From assembly GCA_035048495.1 (NCBI GenBank), contig CM068547.1, forward strand, positions 30,387,913 to 30,451,912: DNA of 64,000 nt. The letters run 5' to 3'. The DNA is from Euptelea pleiosperma. Taxonomy: Eukaryota > Streptophyta > Magnoliopsida > Ranunculales > Eupteleaceae. This document shows, piece by piece, positions 24,049-34,634 of the stretch. Each line of letters opens with the position of its first letter. Position 1 is the first letter of the stretch. A program made the position numbers and the translations under genes. The notes under the pieces were generated by a model. The model worked only from the letters and a program-made list of their open reading frames with translations. It was not told the DNA's origin and searched no databases.

Positions 24049-24700
24049 CAGGGGCAGAGCCAAGAAGGGATTGGGGCACGCGTGCCACCCAACTTTGACA
24101 TTCCTTTAAAAAAAATGTTAATTTTTCAAAATTACCCTTATTTTAGTTTTAATGCCCCCTCAACTTTTGATTTAATAATTTAGTGCCCCTCAAATTTTCT
24201 TTTAATTATATGTCCCCCTTGCGTTACTCACGCTATTAGTGCCCCCTTCTTGCGTTACTCACGCTTTTAGCCACTTATGAAAATGTCCCTCTCACCCCTT
24301 AACCTATTCAACAATCTCCGCTAATCTACTCACCATGCTTATGGCGAAGCCATCTCCATTCCCCACCACATGATCTACTTTGTAGGGCTTATATTTGATA
24401 AATTTTCACTCTTTTGTAGAAGAATTTTCATATGTTGTGGGCTGTGGCGCTGGGCCAAGCTATGACCAAGCTCTATATTAACCATTGGGCTGGGTTTGAG
24501 CTAAATGTCAAAGCCCAAACTGTACCTGACTGGGGCCAGGCTTGGTTGCTTAGGTCCAACTCTTTGTCAGGTCTCGGCCCGATCGGGCCCATCCCAGCCC
24601 ATATGTAACCCTAGATACCATAAAGGTGCCTAGGCACTTTGACCTAAGAAACCTTCTCCCACCATTGGGGAGGAGGCCCCTCGTCCCATTTCCTCCCCAG
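24049..24700. other. hAT end and GC-rich repeat debris
   Basis: CAGGGGCAGAGCCAAGAAGG at 24051 matches a common plant hAT terminus, but the partner end is not seen. Then come 'tgcgttactcacgct' (twice, 24219 and 24253) and 'gggctgggccaagc' type words at 24430-24600. No coding sequence. Confidence 0.45.
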
Positions 24701-24702
24701 AG

Positions 24703-25330
24703 CGATGTAACCATAGTTTAGAAAATGTACTGTTATATAAAAATAACGCTCCTCGATTATAACAATAGGTGTCATTTAACTAATATTTACATTTAGGTGA
24801 AAAATGAACTCGAAAAAAAAAATTGATCAATTAACGGTAATTACTTGCCCATTTTGCCATTATATAAACTTGTTGGGGGTCAACAATGCTGCTTCCTAAG
24901 GGCACAGTAGGGGCCTGCGTGTGCGAGGTCGTTTTCGTTAGAGCCAAAAGATCACATGATCAAATCACAGAACAGACTTGCAGGTGCGATGTCGATCGTG
25001 GTAAAAAAGCTAAAGTTTGCTCTCCTTGACTATTGACTTTCAGTCTAAAACGATGTAACTATGATTTAAAAAAGGTACCCTTACATAAAAAATAACAGTT
25101 TTCATCGTCATTTAAAAAACTTCAATCAATTAACGATAATTATCCACCCATTTTGCTATTATATAAGCCTGTCGGAGGTTAATAATGTCGTTCCTTAATG
25201 GCACGGCAATGGTAGGAGCCTGCGGGTGTGAGGTCGATTGCCGTTAGAGCCAAAAAGGTTACGAGATCAAATCGCACGCGGAACCAAATTGCAGATCAAT
25301 GTTGATCGTGGTAAAAAAGCTAACGTTTGC
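24703..25330. repeat. Direct duplication of a ~310-bp unit
   Basis: Two diverged direct copies, 24703-25020 and 25051-25330. Both run from 'cgatgtaac' through 'attttgc.attatata' and 'gttagagccaaaa' to 'gatcgtggtaaaaaagcta'. The nature of the unit is unknown. Confidence 0.7.
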
Positions 25331-26044
25331 CCCCTCGTGATAAGATATCTTTTCGGAAGGGTTAATTTCCCATAAGCGTAATTAGGAAAATAAAAGAAGT
25401 CAAATATGAGGATGATGATGGAAAACACAAAACAACAAAGAGAAGCTTTAGAGGGAACGATTGGTGGGTTGTCACAGAATCTATGCTTTCATAGTCGAGC
25501 ATTTAATTTGTGTAAGAAAAAGAGTGCCGCAAGTTAAGAAGCTACGAGACGTTAAGTTACGATCCACCGAGAGCTACAGCTACCCGGTCCCTTCTCTCCT
25601 CCTTGTGGTTTCCAACTTTCCACTTCTTCCCATCTCTCTCTCTCTCTCTCTCCTATTTTAATACACAAGTTGCCAACTTGCATCTGCCCTTCACGTGGTC
25701 GACAATACATGAACATGAACATACCCGTTTTATTCCCGAATTATTCACGAACTTTTCCAATTTATTTCTGGATTGGATTATACAGTTTTTTGAACACACC
25801 GATCCATTGAAGACCCATAAGGATCCTCAATTCTCTGAACATCTCGTTTTGGGATGTAGCCCATTCAAGCAGGACCGGGCCCACCACATGGATAATAGAT
25901 AAAGATGTCATACATTAGTATCTTATTTTTGTATTTCTCACAAATAGAGAGAGGGAGATAGATTCTTGTTTTTTTTGTAGAATTACATCTGAATTATTCC
26001 GCAGGCCCCGTTACGAAAATGACCCGCCATGCTAAATCATCTAA
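25331..26044 (+). other. Promoter-like but without a recognised gene
   Basis: A (TC)n tract at 25629-25652 and a leader-like stretch are present, followed by a short reading frame (25603-25902) with no known domain. Could be a leader of a lost gene. Confidence 0.25.
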
Positions 26045-26324
26045 GGGCGTGTTTGGTTTCCAATTTTCTCGCGAAAACATAATTTTGATACCATCCAAGC
26101 CTGGAATCCATTTCCGTTCCACATATGTGAGAATTCGTTTCCATGAAAATCCGCCCTTATTTTCTTATATAATTCACATATGTGAGAATTCGTTTCCATG
26201 AAAATCCGCCCTTATTTTCTTATATAATTGAAAATTGTATATTTTCTCGAGTGCAACAGCCGTGTCAGGTATATTATCCATAGAAAACTTTATCAGGAAA
26301 ATTTTCTTTGCAATCAAACATGTC
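26045..26324. mobile_element. PIF/Harbinger-like MITE with internal 55-bp duplication
   Basis: Ends GGGCGTGTTTGG and CAATCAAACATGTC, with TAA at 26042 and TTA at 26325. The same family occurs at 41760. Inside, 26120-26174 is repeated exactly or nearly so at 26175-26229. Confidence 0.65.
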
Positions 26325-26339
26325 TTAAATTAGGATCAT

Positions 26340-26545
26340 GTAGGTATCCGGGATATCCAGGCCTCTTAAGAGCACCCGACTAAGTCCCCGTGGACACTGG
26401 TAAGGCCACCGCCCACTCCGCATCATTTAAACGCGTAGGCAAGCCCCAACTGGTGGGTGGCCCCCAAGGGGAGGGGATTCGAACTCAGGACCTGCACTTC
26501 CTGAGGCGTAAAACTGGTTGTCTGCACCCAACCCTCGGGGTTGAT
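26340..26545 (-). repeat. SINE-like element with tRNA-type B box
   Basis: On -, CCTGAGTTCGAATCCC (about 26475-26490) fits an RNA polymerase III B box. A related copy lies at 45725-45895. No clear A box or tail is seen, so the class is uncertain. Confidence 0.4.
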
Positions 26546-26727
26546 TAATCTAATATATGATCATGGAGACTTACATCTATCATATTTTATGTTATACACT
26601 TACGACCAGCTTCATTCGAGTTGAACGGGAACAAAAACCCGATTCCAGTTCCACATTTTTGAGAACCGACCAAATAAGATCCAAAATTGGAACCAAATTT
26701 TGATTATAGATAGTTTGATATTAGAAC

Positions 26728-27157
26728 CAAGGTTTAAAGGAGGCCGTTTTAACGGTTAAAAAGACTGGGGGCGTTACCGTTTAAACGACCGTTTAAACGG
26801 ATTGGAACGGCCAAGGGCAAAAATGGAAAAAAAAATGAGAAAAAAATGGAATTTAATGGGTTTTAACGGAAAAATATGAAAAAATGGCGCTGAAATTCAA
26901 ATTTTAAAATTTGAAAAAAAAAAAAACAGAATTTAACGGAAATTAAACGGATTTAACGGCCATTTTTTTTCACAATTTTTCACAAAATTTTCAGAATTAA
27001 ACGGCTGTTTAAAAGATTTTAACGGCCGTTAAAACAAAAAAATGGCCATTTTTTTCAACCGATAAAATGTGTTTAAACGGTTTTAACAGAAACAGGCTTG
27101 GGGCGTTACCATTTAGATGGCCGTTAAAACCATTAAACGGCCGTTTTTAAAACCATG
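26728..27157. mobile_element. hAT MITE, family B (TTTAAACGG subtype), perfect 8-bp duplication
   Basis: It runs from CAAGGTTTAAAGG to AAACCATG. The octamer attagaac stands at 26720-26727 and again at 27158-27165. The arms are rich in 'gtttaaacgg'. It is inserted into a repeat whose halves share 'attggaacc'-type words. Confidence 0.9.
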
Positions 27158-27165
27158 ATTAGAAC

Positions 27166-27934
27166 GGAATTGAACCGTACCAGAACTACTTTAAACCAAA
27201 ACCTGGGTTGGGGCACGCCCCTCACATGGGCTTCACAAGAGACTCACGTGGGTTGCCAGCCCCTGGTAAATAAAAATGTCAAATAAGTAGTGTTAAAATT
27301 ATCACATTATCAAGATTGGAACCCATGTAACCCAGACCGACTGAAACCAGACAATTGGTTCCACTTCCGATTCTAGATCCATCATTTTAAGAACCGGAAT
27401 TGATAAGAACTGGAACCGATTAGAACCAAACAATTTAGGTCCCGGTTCTGAGTACCTTGGGAACTGAACCCACCTGAATATACCCCATGTTAGAGTTAGA
27501 TTCCCTCATATAAGGGAAAAAAATATTTGCTGGGGCTAAATGGAGTGACGCATGGGAAGGAATCTTTTAGACATGGGTGGGGCCCACATGATCCCATCCC
27601 ATGTATCTGCCAAAGAACTCTTTTGTTACCAGAAATAGAATTGAGACTTTGGAGGGTTTCTATAAATAGGATCGGGTTCTTTTGGGTTCTACAAATAGTA
27701 ACTTCATATACCTGACTTGGATTCTCTTGGGACCAAAAAAAGTGGTTCCCCAAATCTCAAAATACCGTCAACCTGGATAAACTGCTCCCTGAGGAAGACG
27801 TCTTCCCTGTGACTCAGACCGTCGGATGGTCCTTGGGACTTGTGTCGTCAATACCATCAACGTTCTGGGTTCAGGGATGATGGCAACACTGGCTGACATA
27901 AAGGGTGAATTTTCGAAATTCCACCCCAAATGGC
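27166..27934. other. Repeat flank and unassigned sequence
   Basis: 27166-27470 continues the host repeat of the hAT MITE ('gaaccggaattgataagaa'). 27480-27930 shows no recognised feature. Confidence 0.3.
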
Positions 27935-28076
27935 CAATTTTTGTCTGGATAACCATTTTTGGATAGAAAAGGTTTTTCATGCCAAAAATGCGTTTTCCTG
28001 GGTGCAAAAATGGCATTCCAAACAGACCTTAATACTTCTCCTTGGAAATTATCCCCAAAATATCACAAAATATATC

Positions 28077-28112
<36 letters not shown>

Positions 28113-28460
28113 CTCACCCCCACAAAAAAAGTGAGAATAAAAGCCAAAAAAAAAAAAAAGGAAAATTACAAAAACCTCCTTGTTCTGAAAAAGGAAAAGA
28201 CCAAAACAACCATCAGTATGACCAATCCAGGAAATTCAAGTTAATTTCACAAGAAAAAGAAAAGGACAAACCACCTGAACAGTGAACCTCCCTATTTTCT
28301 TCTGTACAATTATCATTGACCAAAAATACCCTTAACCTCTCATTGTCAAATCCAACATGTCATGAGACAAAAGCTAAGGGCATTAGGGTCATTTAAGTTG
28401 GAGATACTTCTGTCTATTCTCTAAAACACAAGGAGGTTTCGGTAATTTTATAAAAAAAAT
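27935..28460. repeat. Tourist-like relic, ATTTTCC minisatellite and a MITE
   Basis: About 27935-28029 is a decayed Tourist-like MITE ending CCAAACAGACC followed by TTA. 28077-28110 holds five units of a 7-bp repeat (ATTTTCC). 28158-28455 has inverted ends 'aaaattacaaaaacctcctt' and 'aaggaggtttcggtaatttt'. All lie just 3' of the ABA receptor gene. Confidence 0.55.
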
Positions 28461-28522
28461 TACAAGAACAACCAAAAAAAAAAAAAAAAAGATTTTTGCC
28501 TTGAAATTTCACCTGGGTTGTT

Positions 28523-29134
28523 TTATGTACCCATCCCTTCTGTCAAGGACGCAAGCTTTTGCAGGTTCAACCTCACCACCGTATCCGCAAACATACGGGT
28601 ATCTTCCTCAGTATTCCCCTCCGGTACATCAACAACGTACGATTCCAAAACAACGGTCCAGATCTTCCCATCCCTACCTTTGAACTCGTTCACCGTCGTG
28701 ACAGACCTGTAGTTTCTCAACCGATGCTCCCCACCTATGATGCTAAACCCCGTCACGTGTCGATCATCATCAAGCATATCCAACCTCTCCGTACTGGTGG
28801 CAGCCGGTAAACCAGAGATGACGTTGACATCTCTTAAGGATCCGATGGTCATGGGGGTGTTAGAAAATCCTTCCTTGAGAGAACAGCTCTTGATGAAATG
28901 CTTGTAGGATTGGGGTTTGTCGAAGCGACGGACTACAGACCATACCGTATCCATGGGAGCATGGATACGTTGAGGGAGTAAGGAGGAGCATTGGCCCGTA
29001 CCCATTTGGTAGGTGTGGAAATCGGTGATGACCCGCTTTAATTCTTCGAACTCTTCTGTCGTCAGCCCGGTTGGCATCGTTGCGTGATGAGTGGTTGTCG
29101 TTGAAGCACTTGCTTCGCTTTCTTTCTCCGCCAT
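28523..29134 (-). CDS. PYL: Abscisic-acid receptor, PYR/PYL/RCAR family (PYR1/PYL1-like)
   Basis: A single exon encodes 203 residues with a START-like ABA-binding fold. Seen directly: the gate loop SGLPA at 107-111, the latch GGEHRL at 134-139, the lysine of HFIKSC at 82, ESYVVD at 164-169 and the C-terminal helix MFADTVVRLNLQKLA with N190. In this family ABA closes the gate and latch, and the complex then blocks clade A PP2C phosphatases, releasing SnRK2 kinases, in cytosol and nucleus. FHTYQ, FDKPQSYKHFIKSCS and TRMFADTVV place it with the PYR1/PYL1 group, whose genes also lack introns. The start context (atatcaATGGCGG) is good and the N-terminal 20 residues are the usual variable tail. Intact and probably functional. 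Which family member it is cannot be told. Confidence 0.95.
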   Translation of the reverse strand: MAEKESEASASTTTTHHATMPTGLTTEEFEELKRVITDFHTYQMGTGQCSSLLPQRIHAPMDTVWSVVRRFDKPQSYKHFIKSCSLKEGFSNTPMTIGSLRDVNVISGLPAATSTERLDMLDDDRHVTGFSIIGGEHRLRNYRSVTTVNEFKGRDGKIWTVVLESYVVDVPEGNTEEDTRMFADTVVRLNLQKLASLTEGMGT

Positions 29135-29340
29135 TGATATCTCTTCTTCCTCCGTTTCTGCAACAATTTGAGAGAGAGAGAAGGGGGGAGAGAAGAGAGA
29201 GAGCGAGAGAGACCCAGAAAGGGAATTTATTTATTTATGTGAGAATATTTTTTTAAATAAGGCGAAATTGAGAAATATAAAATGGGGTTTTATTTTTTAT
29301 TTATTTTAATAATAATATTATATTTATATTATAATGGGCT
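29135..29340 (-). promoter_or_regulatory. PYL 5' leader and proximal promoter
   Basis: On -, a (GA)-rich tract (29168-29212) lies just upstream of the start codon, as in many plant leaders. A TATAAATA-like word on - lies at about 29322-29329, roughly 190 bp before the ATG. No G-box lies in this proximal part; the nearest are in the MITEs beyond 29746. Confidence 0.5.
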
Positions 29341-29745
29341 TTTTGGGTGTTGGAGAGGTGTCAACTTGCTGATATCGACGGGTGGGTTCTGGCTAACTGG
29401 CTTAGCTATTATTGCTCGACAGCTCACGAGCCAAAGCTAACCCAGCCGACCTTTTTTTTTTTTTTGGTTTTTAGGTTTTTTCATGTTTAGCTACAAATAC
29501 TAAATTACGCGTCAGTATGCTACGCGCATGGACTGCTGGGAGGTAACACTTGGTGAAAAAAGAGGGTTCTGGTACCGTTCTAGGGACATGGTAGGGAGCA
29601 TGCATTCGAAAGGTCTAGGTGCTCTACGCCACTAAGCGTATACTCACTAGCCTAGCGGATAAAACTTTTTAGGGTCCCTGACATTTAGGCATAGTTTTGA
29701 AGTTTGGGTTTTTGTTAAGTTTTAGATCTTCGTCGTCTTTAGCGA
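29341..29745. other. Distal PYL upstream sequence
   Basis: GC-mixed sequence without a recognised element, apart from a T-run at 29453-29465. Its end ('cttcgtcgtcttt') is repeated after the next MITE at 30130. Confidence 0.3.
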
Positions 29746-30118
29746 AGAGTAGAAGTTTTGCTGACCGGCCACAATATGAGCCACGTGGAATACTTTTAGA
29801 CTATACTGACCGTATGGATGTTTTTCCAATCCCCAGATGGATAAAATAGCCAAAACTCAGTCTGATTAGGGATTTTAAACCTTTAGATCTTTGTACCCCC
29901 ATATAATGGTCACATTCCACGGTTAAAAATCAAACTATGAAAACGACTCAAATGCAACATTTAGAAATTAGTAATGAGGCTAATTGTTGGTCTGTATGTC
30001 CATCTAGGGTTGGGCCAAACATCCATACGGTTAGAATTCTCTAAAAATATGCCACGTGGCTCATATTAAGAGCAGTAAGAAACTTTGCTGACTAGCGCGG
30101 TCAGCAAAGTTCTACTCT
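29746..30118. mobile_element. Family A MITE upstream of PYL
   Basis: Outer inverted repeat AGAGTAGAA..TTTGCTGACC at both ends. CACGTG stands at 29782-29787 and 30053-30058. It lies 0.6-1.0 kb upstream of the PYL start. Confidence 0.82.
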
Positions 30119-30142
30119 AAGTTTGGGATCTCCGTCGTCTTG

Positions 30143-30458
30143 GAGTAGAACTTTGCTGAGCGGCCACAATATGAGCCACGTCGCACGTCTTAGAGGCTGC
30201 TGACCGTATGGAGTTTTGGCCAATCCATAGGTGGACCTACAAACCAAAAATCAGAGCGATTAGTGATTTCAAACCTTTGATCTTTGTACCCTTATAATGG
30301 TCAATAATGCTCAAATTCCACGGTTAAAAATCAACCCATTAAAACGCTAATTTTTTGTCTGTATGTCCATTTTGGGTTGGGCCAGACATCCATACGGTCA
30401 GTGTCCTCTAAGAGTGTTCCACGTGGCTCATATTTGGCGGATCAGCTAAGTTCTACTC
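30143..30458. mobile_element. Second family A MITE upstream of PYL
   Basis: Ends GAGTAGAACTTTGCTGA and the inverted 'cagctaagttctactc'. The left core is CCACGTCG (mutated), the right is CACGTG at 30420-30425. The sequence before it repeats the sequence before the previous copy, so the pair probably arose by local duplication. Confidence 0.78.
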
Positions 30459-30529
30459 TTTCGTGAGGTAGGGTGATCAGTGGAGTGGATAATTTAATGG
30501 GCTTTCTAAGGCTCTACAATGGAGCATTC

Positions 30530-30789
30530 TAAGGTTTTAACAGAATAAACGTTACCATTATAACTGTTATAACGGCCATTATAATCGGTCACATCAGTCA
30601 CATACGAATAAAAACGTCAGAATATTAATATATTAAAAAAAATAATAACTTCGATAACAAAAAACAATTCGTTTTCTTAAATGACAGCCGTTTATTTCAA
30701 TATATTTAAAAATAAGGTAACGACTGAGGTAGGATGTTACTGTTATAACAGCCGTCATTTTTGTTATAACGGCCGTTATGTAGACCTTG
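30530..30789. mobile_element. hAT MITE, family B, diverged
   Basis: 'taaggttttaac' at the left and 'gtagaccttg' at the right, with 'cgttataac' palindromes inside. The target duplication is not clear. Confidence 0.6.
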
Positions 30790-31059
30790 TCAGCATCCTA
30801 CAATAAGGATAACATAAAGATTACTGATTTCGTTGATTCTTTGGGTTGTGGACACTTTGCTATCGACCTTTACGCAATACCTTGTCAAAGTAGCCTTCGT
30901 AACATGACCCAACTTACTTTCCAAAAGTACATTCTAACGTGACATTTCTCTTTAAGAAATGTATCTCACGTGACACTTCACAAATGCTGCATTTTTGTAT
31001 AATAACTTTTTTTTTGCTCCCGCAGGGTTTTGCTCTCGCTCAGTGGCCCTCCCTAACGC

Positions 31060-31300
31060 ATTTTTCTGGACCCACTGACCACATGGATTTTTTTCGTCCA
31101 CCCCTTGGTAATCAGCTTGATTGATGATTTATAACCTTTGGATATAGTACCCAAAAAGATAACCAATTGCTAATGGCTAGAGATAACCAATCAGGGTGGT
31201 TTTCGGTGTGTATATCCACCAATGGGGTGGGTTAAACATCCATGCTGTGAGTGGGACCAAAAAAAATGCGGCTATATAGTGATTGACACGTGGGGCCACT
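31060..31300. repeat. Family A-related MITE (GGGCCCACTGACC subtype)
   Basis: 'cccactgaccacatgga' and 'ccaccccttggtaatcagct' at the left return as 'gggtgggttaaacatccatg' at the right. This subtype lacks the CACGTG core. Confidence 0.55.
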
Positions 31301-31757
31301 AGATCGAATGGAGCAAAACCTGTCATTTTCATTTTTATATGAATATGCTACTTGTGGAACAAGTAAATAAAGGCATTTTTGACAAGTTAACCAACTTTTA
31401 TGAAAGATTGTTAATATTATAGATGAAATCTCGAGGATCAACATCGGTCGGTCGTCTAAAACCCCAAACAAAGGTCTAATCAAAGAGAGAAATTTCTCTA
31501 TTCAAACTAAACTGAATTTCAATCATTAGATCTGTTGGGTTAGGTGTCTTGTATTCTTCAAGAAGTATTGTCCTGTAGGGATTATACTGTTTATTAAGCC
31601 ACGACTACTGTAGTTCCAGTACGAATGTTCTGCATCCGTACAAGTCAATATGCGTACTGGGAGTACTTTTCGTTCCGAAGATCTATATATTTTCTAAAGG
31701 GACGTTGGGGTTTTTGGAAAATATGAAAGAAATGACATGAAAAGTAGTAAGTTGTTA
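31301..31757. other. Unassigned sequence split by a MITE
   Basis: 31680-31757 resembles 32160-32500 ('gaaaatatga.agaaatgac' type words), so the MITE at 31758 has landed in a stretch that is itself repeated. No gene seen. Confidence 0.3.
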
Positions 31758-32152
31758 GAGTCCATCTAGAGCTACACCCATTTCTTACATCCAATTCTTA
31801 CACCTGGATGTGGGGCCTACATACAGATCGTGTTGGACAATCCAACCATATATTGAGCTGTTCTTGACTTGATGATCATCATCACCAAAAATCAGTTCAT
31901 TTCAACATTGCTAACCATATAAAAAAATTAACCTAAAATAATGGTTCAATTGGATAGTCTGGATTTTTCAAATTATAGTGAATTTTTCTTGAAGTTAGGA
32001 ATGTTGAATTTACTTGATTTTTTTGTGAGGAGGGTAACCATAGCATGAAAAACTCATTGTGCCGTTGGATCGTCCAACATGACCACCATGAGGGCCCCAC
32101 CCCCGCGTGTAAGAACTAGATATAGGAAATGTGTGTAGCTTTAGTCGGACTC
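31758..32152. mobile_element. Family C MULE MITE, perfect 9-bp target duplication
   Basis: Ends GAGTCCATCTAGAGCTACA and its inverted partner 'tgtagctttagtcggactc'. The nonamer aagttgtta stands at 31749-31757 and 32153-32161. A close relative is at 59047. Confidence 0.9.
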
Positions 32153-32161
32153 AAGTTGTTA

Positions 32162-32770
32162 TTAAGGAACTATTATGGAAATATAAAAACAACGGCATGG
32201 TAAGTGATTTTGTGATTATCAAGGGACTATATTGAAAATATGACCGATGGTATGAGAAGTAATTAAGTAGTTCAATAGGTTGGTAAGTTTCTCGGAACCA
32301 AAATATATTTGTTTTAGCGATGGGTGGAAACTAATAAGTGCTTAAGTTAATAAGTGTAGGAAGAAATTAAGTGGCTGAAAAGGCCATTTTGAAATATAAT
32401 ATAGAGGTTTTAGCTTAAAGAGGCCTCGTCGAATTACATGAAAAGTAATTAAATAATTATTAAGGAGTTATTTTGAAAATATGGGAGAAATGACAAAAAT
32501 AATTAATTTATTAAAAGCGGCAAACAACATTGGTCGTCACAAGACTCACAATCGGTGCTCGTTCTCTATAAGTAGTGAAGACGGTAACTTTCACAAGACG
32601 ATTTAGAAGATTCAAAAACTTTGAAGTCAATTACTTGAGATTGACTAAACTACCCCTGCATATTATAAAGAACATACATTGGCTAGAAATTTGTTGGTTC
32701 TAATCTTAAGGGCAACCAGTTTTTTTGTTGGTTGTAATTCTGGATTCACTTCTTTTGGTTCTGGAAGTTT
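32162..32770. other. AT-rich repeated sequence
   Basis: Contains several 'attaaggag.tatt.tgaaaatat' words in direct order, a decayed repeat of unknown type. No coding sequence. Confidence 0.3.
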
Positions 32771-32774
32771 GGAA

Positions 32775-32840
32775 CTAGGGCTGGCAATGGACCGGATCAA
32801 TCCGAATATTGGACTGGATCAACCAGATATTTGAAGGGCA
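32775..32840. repeat. hAT-like terminus
   Basis: TAGGGCTGGCAATGGACCGG resembles the termini of the element at 45976. No partner end was found nearby. Confidence 0.4.
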
Positions 32841-32934
32841 TCACGCAAAACAAGGGTCGTCCATTAATACATGGAGAGGTGTGGGCTCGTTTTCTTCTCA
32901 AGTTTTATTATTCATTTTTTATAGTTAAGTCTGT

Positions 32935-33033
32935 TTTTAAAGAGATCAGTAACTCGGTCAAGGCAGGTTTTGAACCCAGGTCTATATATGGTATCATCAT
33001 CCACAAACTTTACCTACTGAGCAAGCTAGCACC
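32935..33033 (-). mobile_element. tRNA-derived SINE head
   Basis: On -, TAGCTTGCTCAGTAGG fits a polymerase III A box (start near 33030) and CTGGGTTCAAAACC fits a B box about 45 bases later. The cloverleaf is not intact, so this is a SINE or tRNA-derived relic and not a tRNA gene. Confidence 0.6.
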
Positions 33034-33039
33034 TTCATA

Positions 33040-33350
33040 AAGAAGATGAATCAATGACTGATTTTTGGTGGGGATGATCTCCTCCCCATATAGATCACCC
33101 CAACAAAAAATCAATCCATTCCGAAATTTCTAACCCAGTCAAATGTGGTTTTCAAGGCTTTGGTTAAAATCGACCGTCTATAATTCTTCAACTTCTAAAC
33201 CAGTCTACAAATATCGGATTGATTTGAACTTTTGTGAGGATAATCTCCTCACCGTAGATATCATCCTCACCAAAAATCAGCCATTGATTCATCTTCTATA
33301 TGGCTACGCCAAATGGTTGTCCCCCAATCCTAACCCTAAAGAAAATTGGC
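33040..33350. repeat. Family C MITE, left end missing
   Basis: 'gaagatgaatcaatgactga' at the left mirrors 'cattgattcatcttctat' at the right. The right terminus 'ggttgtcccccaatccta' matches that of the complete copy ending 38085. Confidence 0.65.
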
Positions 33351-33408
33351 CTAGCCAAAAATATATTAATTGTAATGGAGGTACAATATGTTTTAAGGAT
33401 CAACTTTT

Positions 33409-33583
33409 TGCACTCGTCTTTTCACTTGTGATCTGGGTTGTGGGTTTCGAGAATCCAATGGTGGTTGTTGGATTCCACGCCCAAGAACTCGGGCGGTTGT
33501 TAGGCATGGATTCCAAGAATCCAACAACCACCGCTGGATTCTCGGAATCTACAGCTGAGAGCACGAGTGAAAAGATGAGTGCA
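33409..33583. mobile_element. 175-bp fold-back MITE
   Basis: The left arm from TGCACTCGTCTTTTCACTTG and the right arm ending 'cgagtgaaaagatgagtgca' are inverted copies at roughly 80% identity over some 75 bases each, with a loop of about 30. The arms hold 'ggtggttgttggattc' / 'gaatccaacaaccacc'. Confidence 0.7.
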
Positions 33584-34184
33584 ACTTGTATTCACTGCTG
33601 CCTTTATCTTCTCCTCTAATATCCATTTCTAATCAGTTCTTAACATCTTGTTTTATTTTTTCTCCTTCTTCTCTTTTGAAAAGCATTTTTGGAGGTTAGG
33701 ATGAAATTGATGAACGAGAATTCGACACCTACTTGAGTTTGTTAGGATTAGTCAAAAGTACCATCACACCATATACATTTCTTCTTGCTAACCCTAACCC
33801 TTGATACATGCATGATGCATTTATAGGGATGTTAGTTAAGAATTATGGGGTCCACTTTGATTAAAAGAAGAACACTTTTATAGTTTGACATTGGTGAAGG
33901 AAGAGGGTCCCGTGCGTTCGGTTCGATTAGCGGCCGACATAATTAAAACTTGAGCTAAATCTCTTCACATGAATTCGAATTCGTTGATTTCAATTCATGA
34001 TACGACATTAGATAAAGCTTTAGATGGAGTTGAATGATGAAATAAGATTCATATGGCCGATCTTAAGTGATCGCAATAAGGTATAGATGACGATGATGAT
34101 GATTGGAGTCACCATACTAACTTCTCCATTTCTCGCTTTTCTTTTTAGCTATCCGTCTATGTTTCAGTCTAGATTCATCCATAG
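33584..34184. other. Non-coding stretch
   Basis: No gene or RNA gene recognised. Imperfect 'gatgatgatgattgg' short repeats near 34090. Confidence 0.3.
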
Positions 34185-34505
34185 GTTAAAAGGGTATTTT
34201 TGGAAGGATCGTGATGTAACAAGGTAGAAGGTATAGTGCTGTCCTGTGGGCCCACTTACCACATGAATTCTAGCCATCATGTTGTAGTATTTTTTAAGGT
34301 GTGATTCTATTCATTGGATTCAACAAATTAATATTTTTGGTTCTAAATCCAATGGCTAAAAATCATATCAAACAAGCTGATTTTTGTATGCATATCCACC
34401 AAAGGGTGGCCTAAGTGGGCCCATATGGCAGCGGTGAGTAACAAAAATCACTATACCTTCTACCTGCTTGTTACATCACGACCCTTCCAAAAGTACTCTT
34501 TTAAT
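34185..34505. mobile_element. Family A-related MITE with long inverted repeat
   Basis: The arms share GGTCGTGATGTAACAAG and 'gtagaaggtatagtg' inverted, extended outward by 'ttaaaag.gta.tttt'. The GGGCCCACTTACC subtype core follows. No target duplication was found. Confidence 0.7.
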
Positions 34506-34634
34506 TAACATATAGCGAAAGGAAGAATGACCACTCTCTCTCAAATCCCGTATGCGACCTTCCCTCCACATTTCCACCTCCGGCCAAGAAAATTTTTGAT
34601 CTGGCGTTTTTTTTTATCCAAGTGTCAGGGCATC

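Noticed and set aside
27930..28285. Two overlapping reading frames of about 105 residues
   Set aside because: They arise from the ATTTTCC minisatellite, A-runs and MITE ends; no domain is seen.
32935..33033. Second tRNA gene
   Set aside because: A and B boxes are recognisable on - but the acceptor and anticodon stems do not pair, so it is a SINE or tRNA relic.
33143..33619. 158-residue reading frame as a gene
   Set aside because: It runs across a family C MITE and the fold-back hairpin; its sequence is explained by those repeats and has no known domain.
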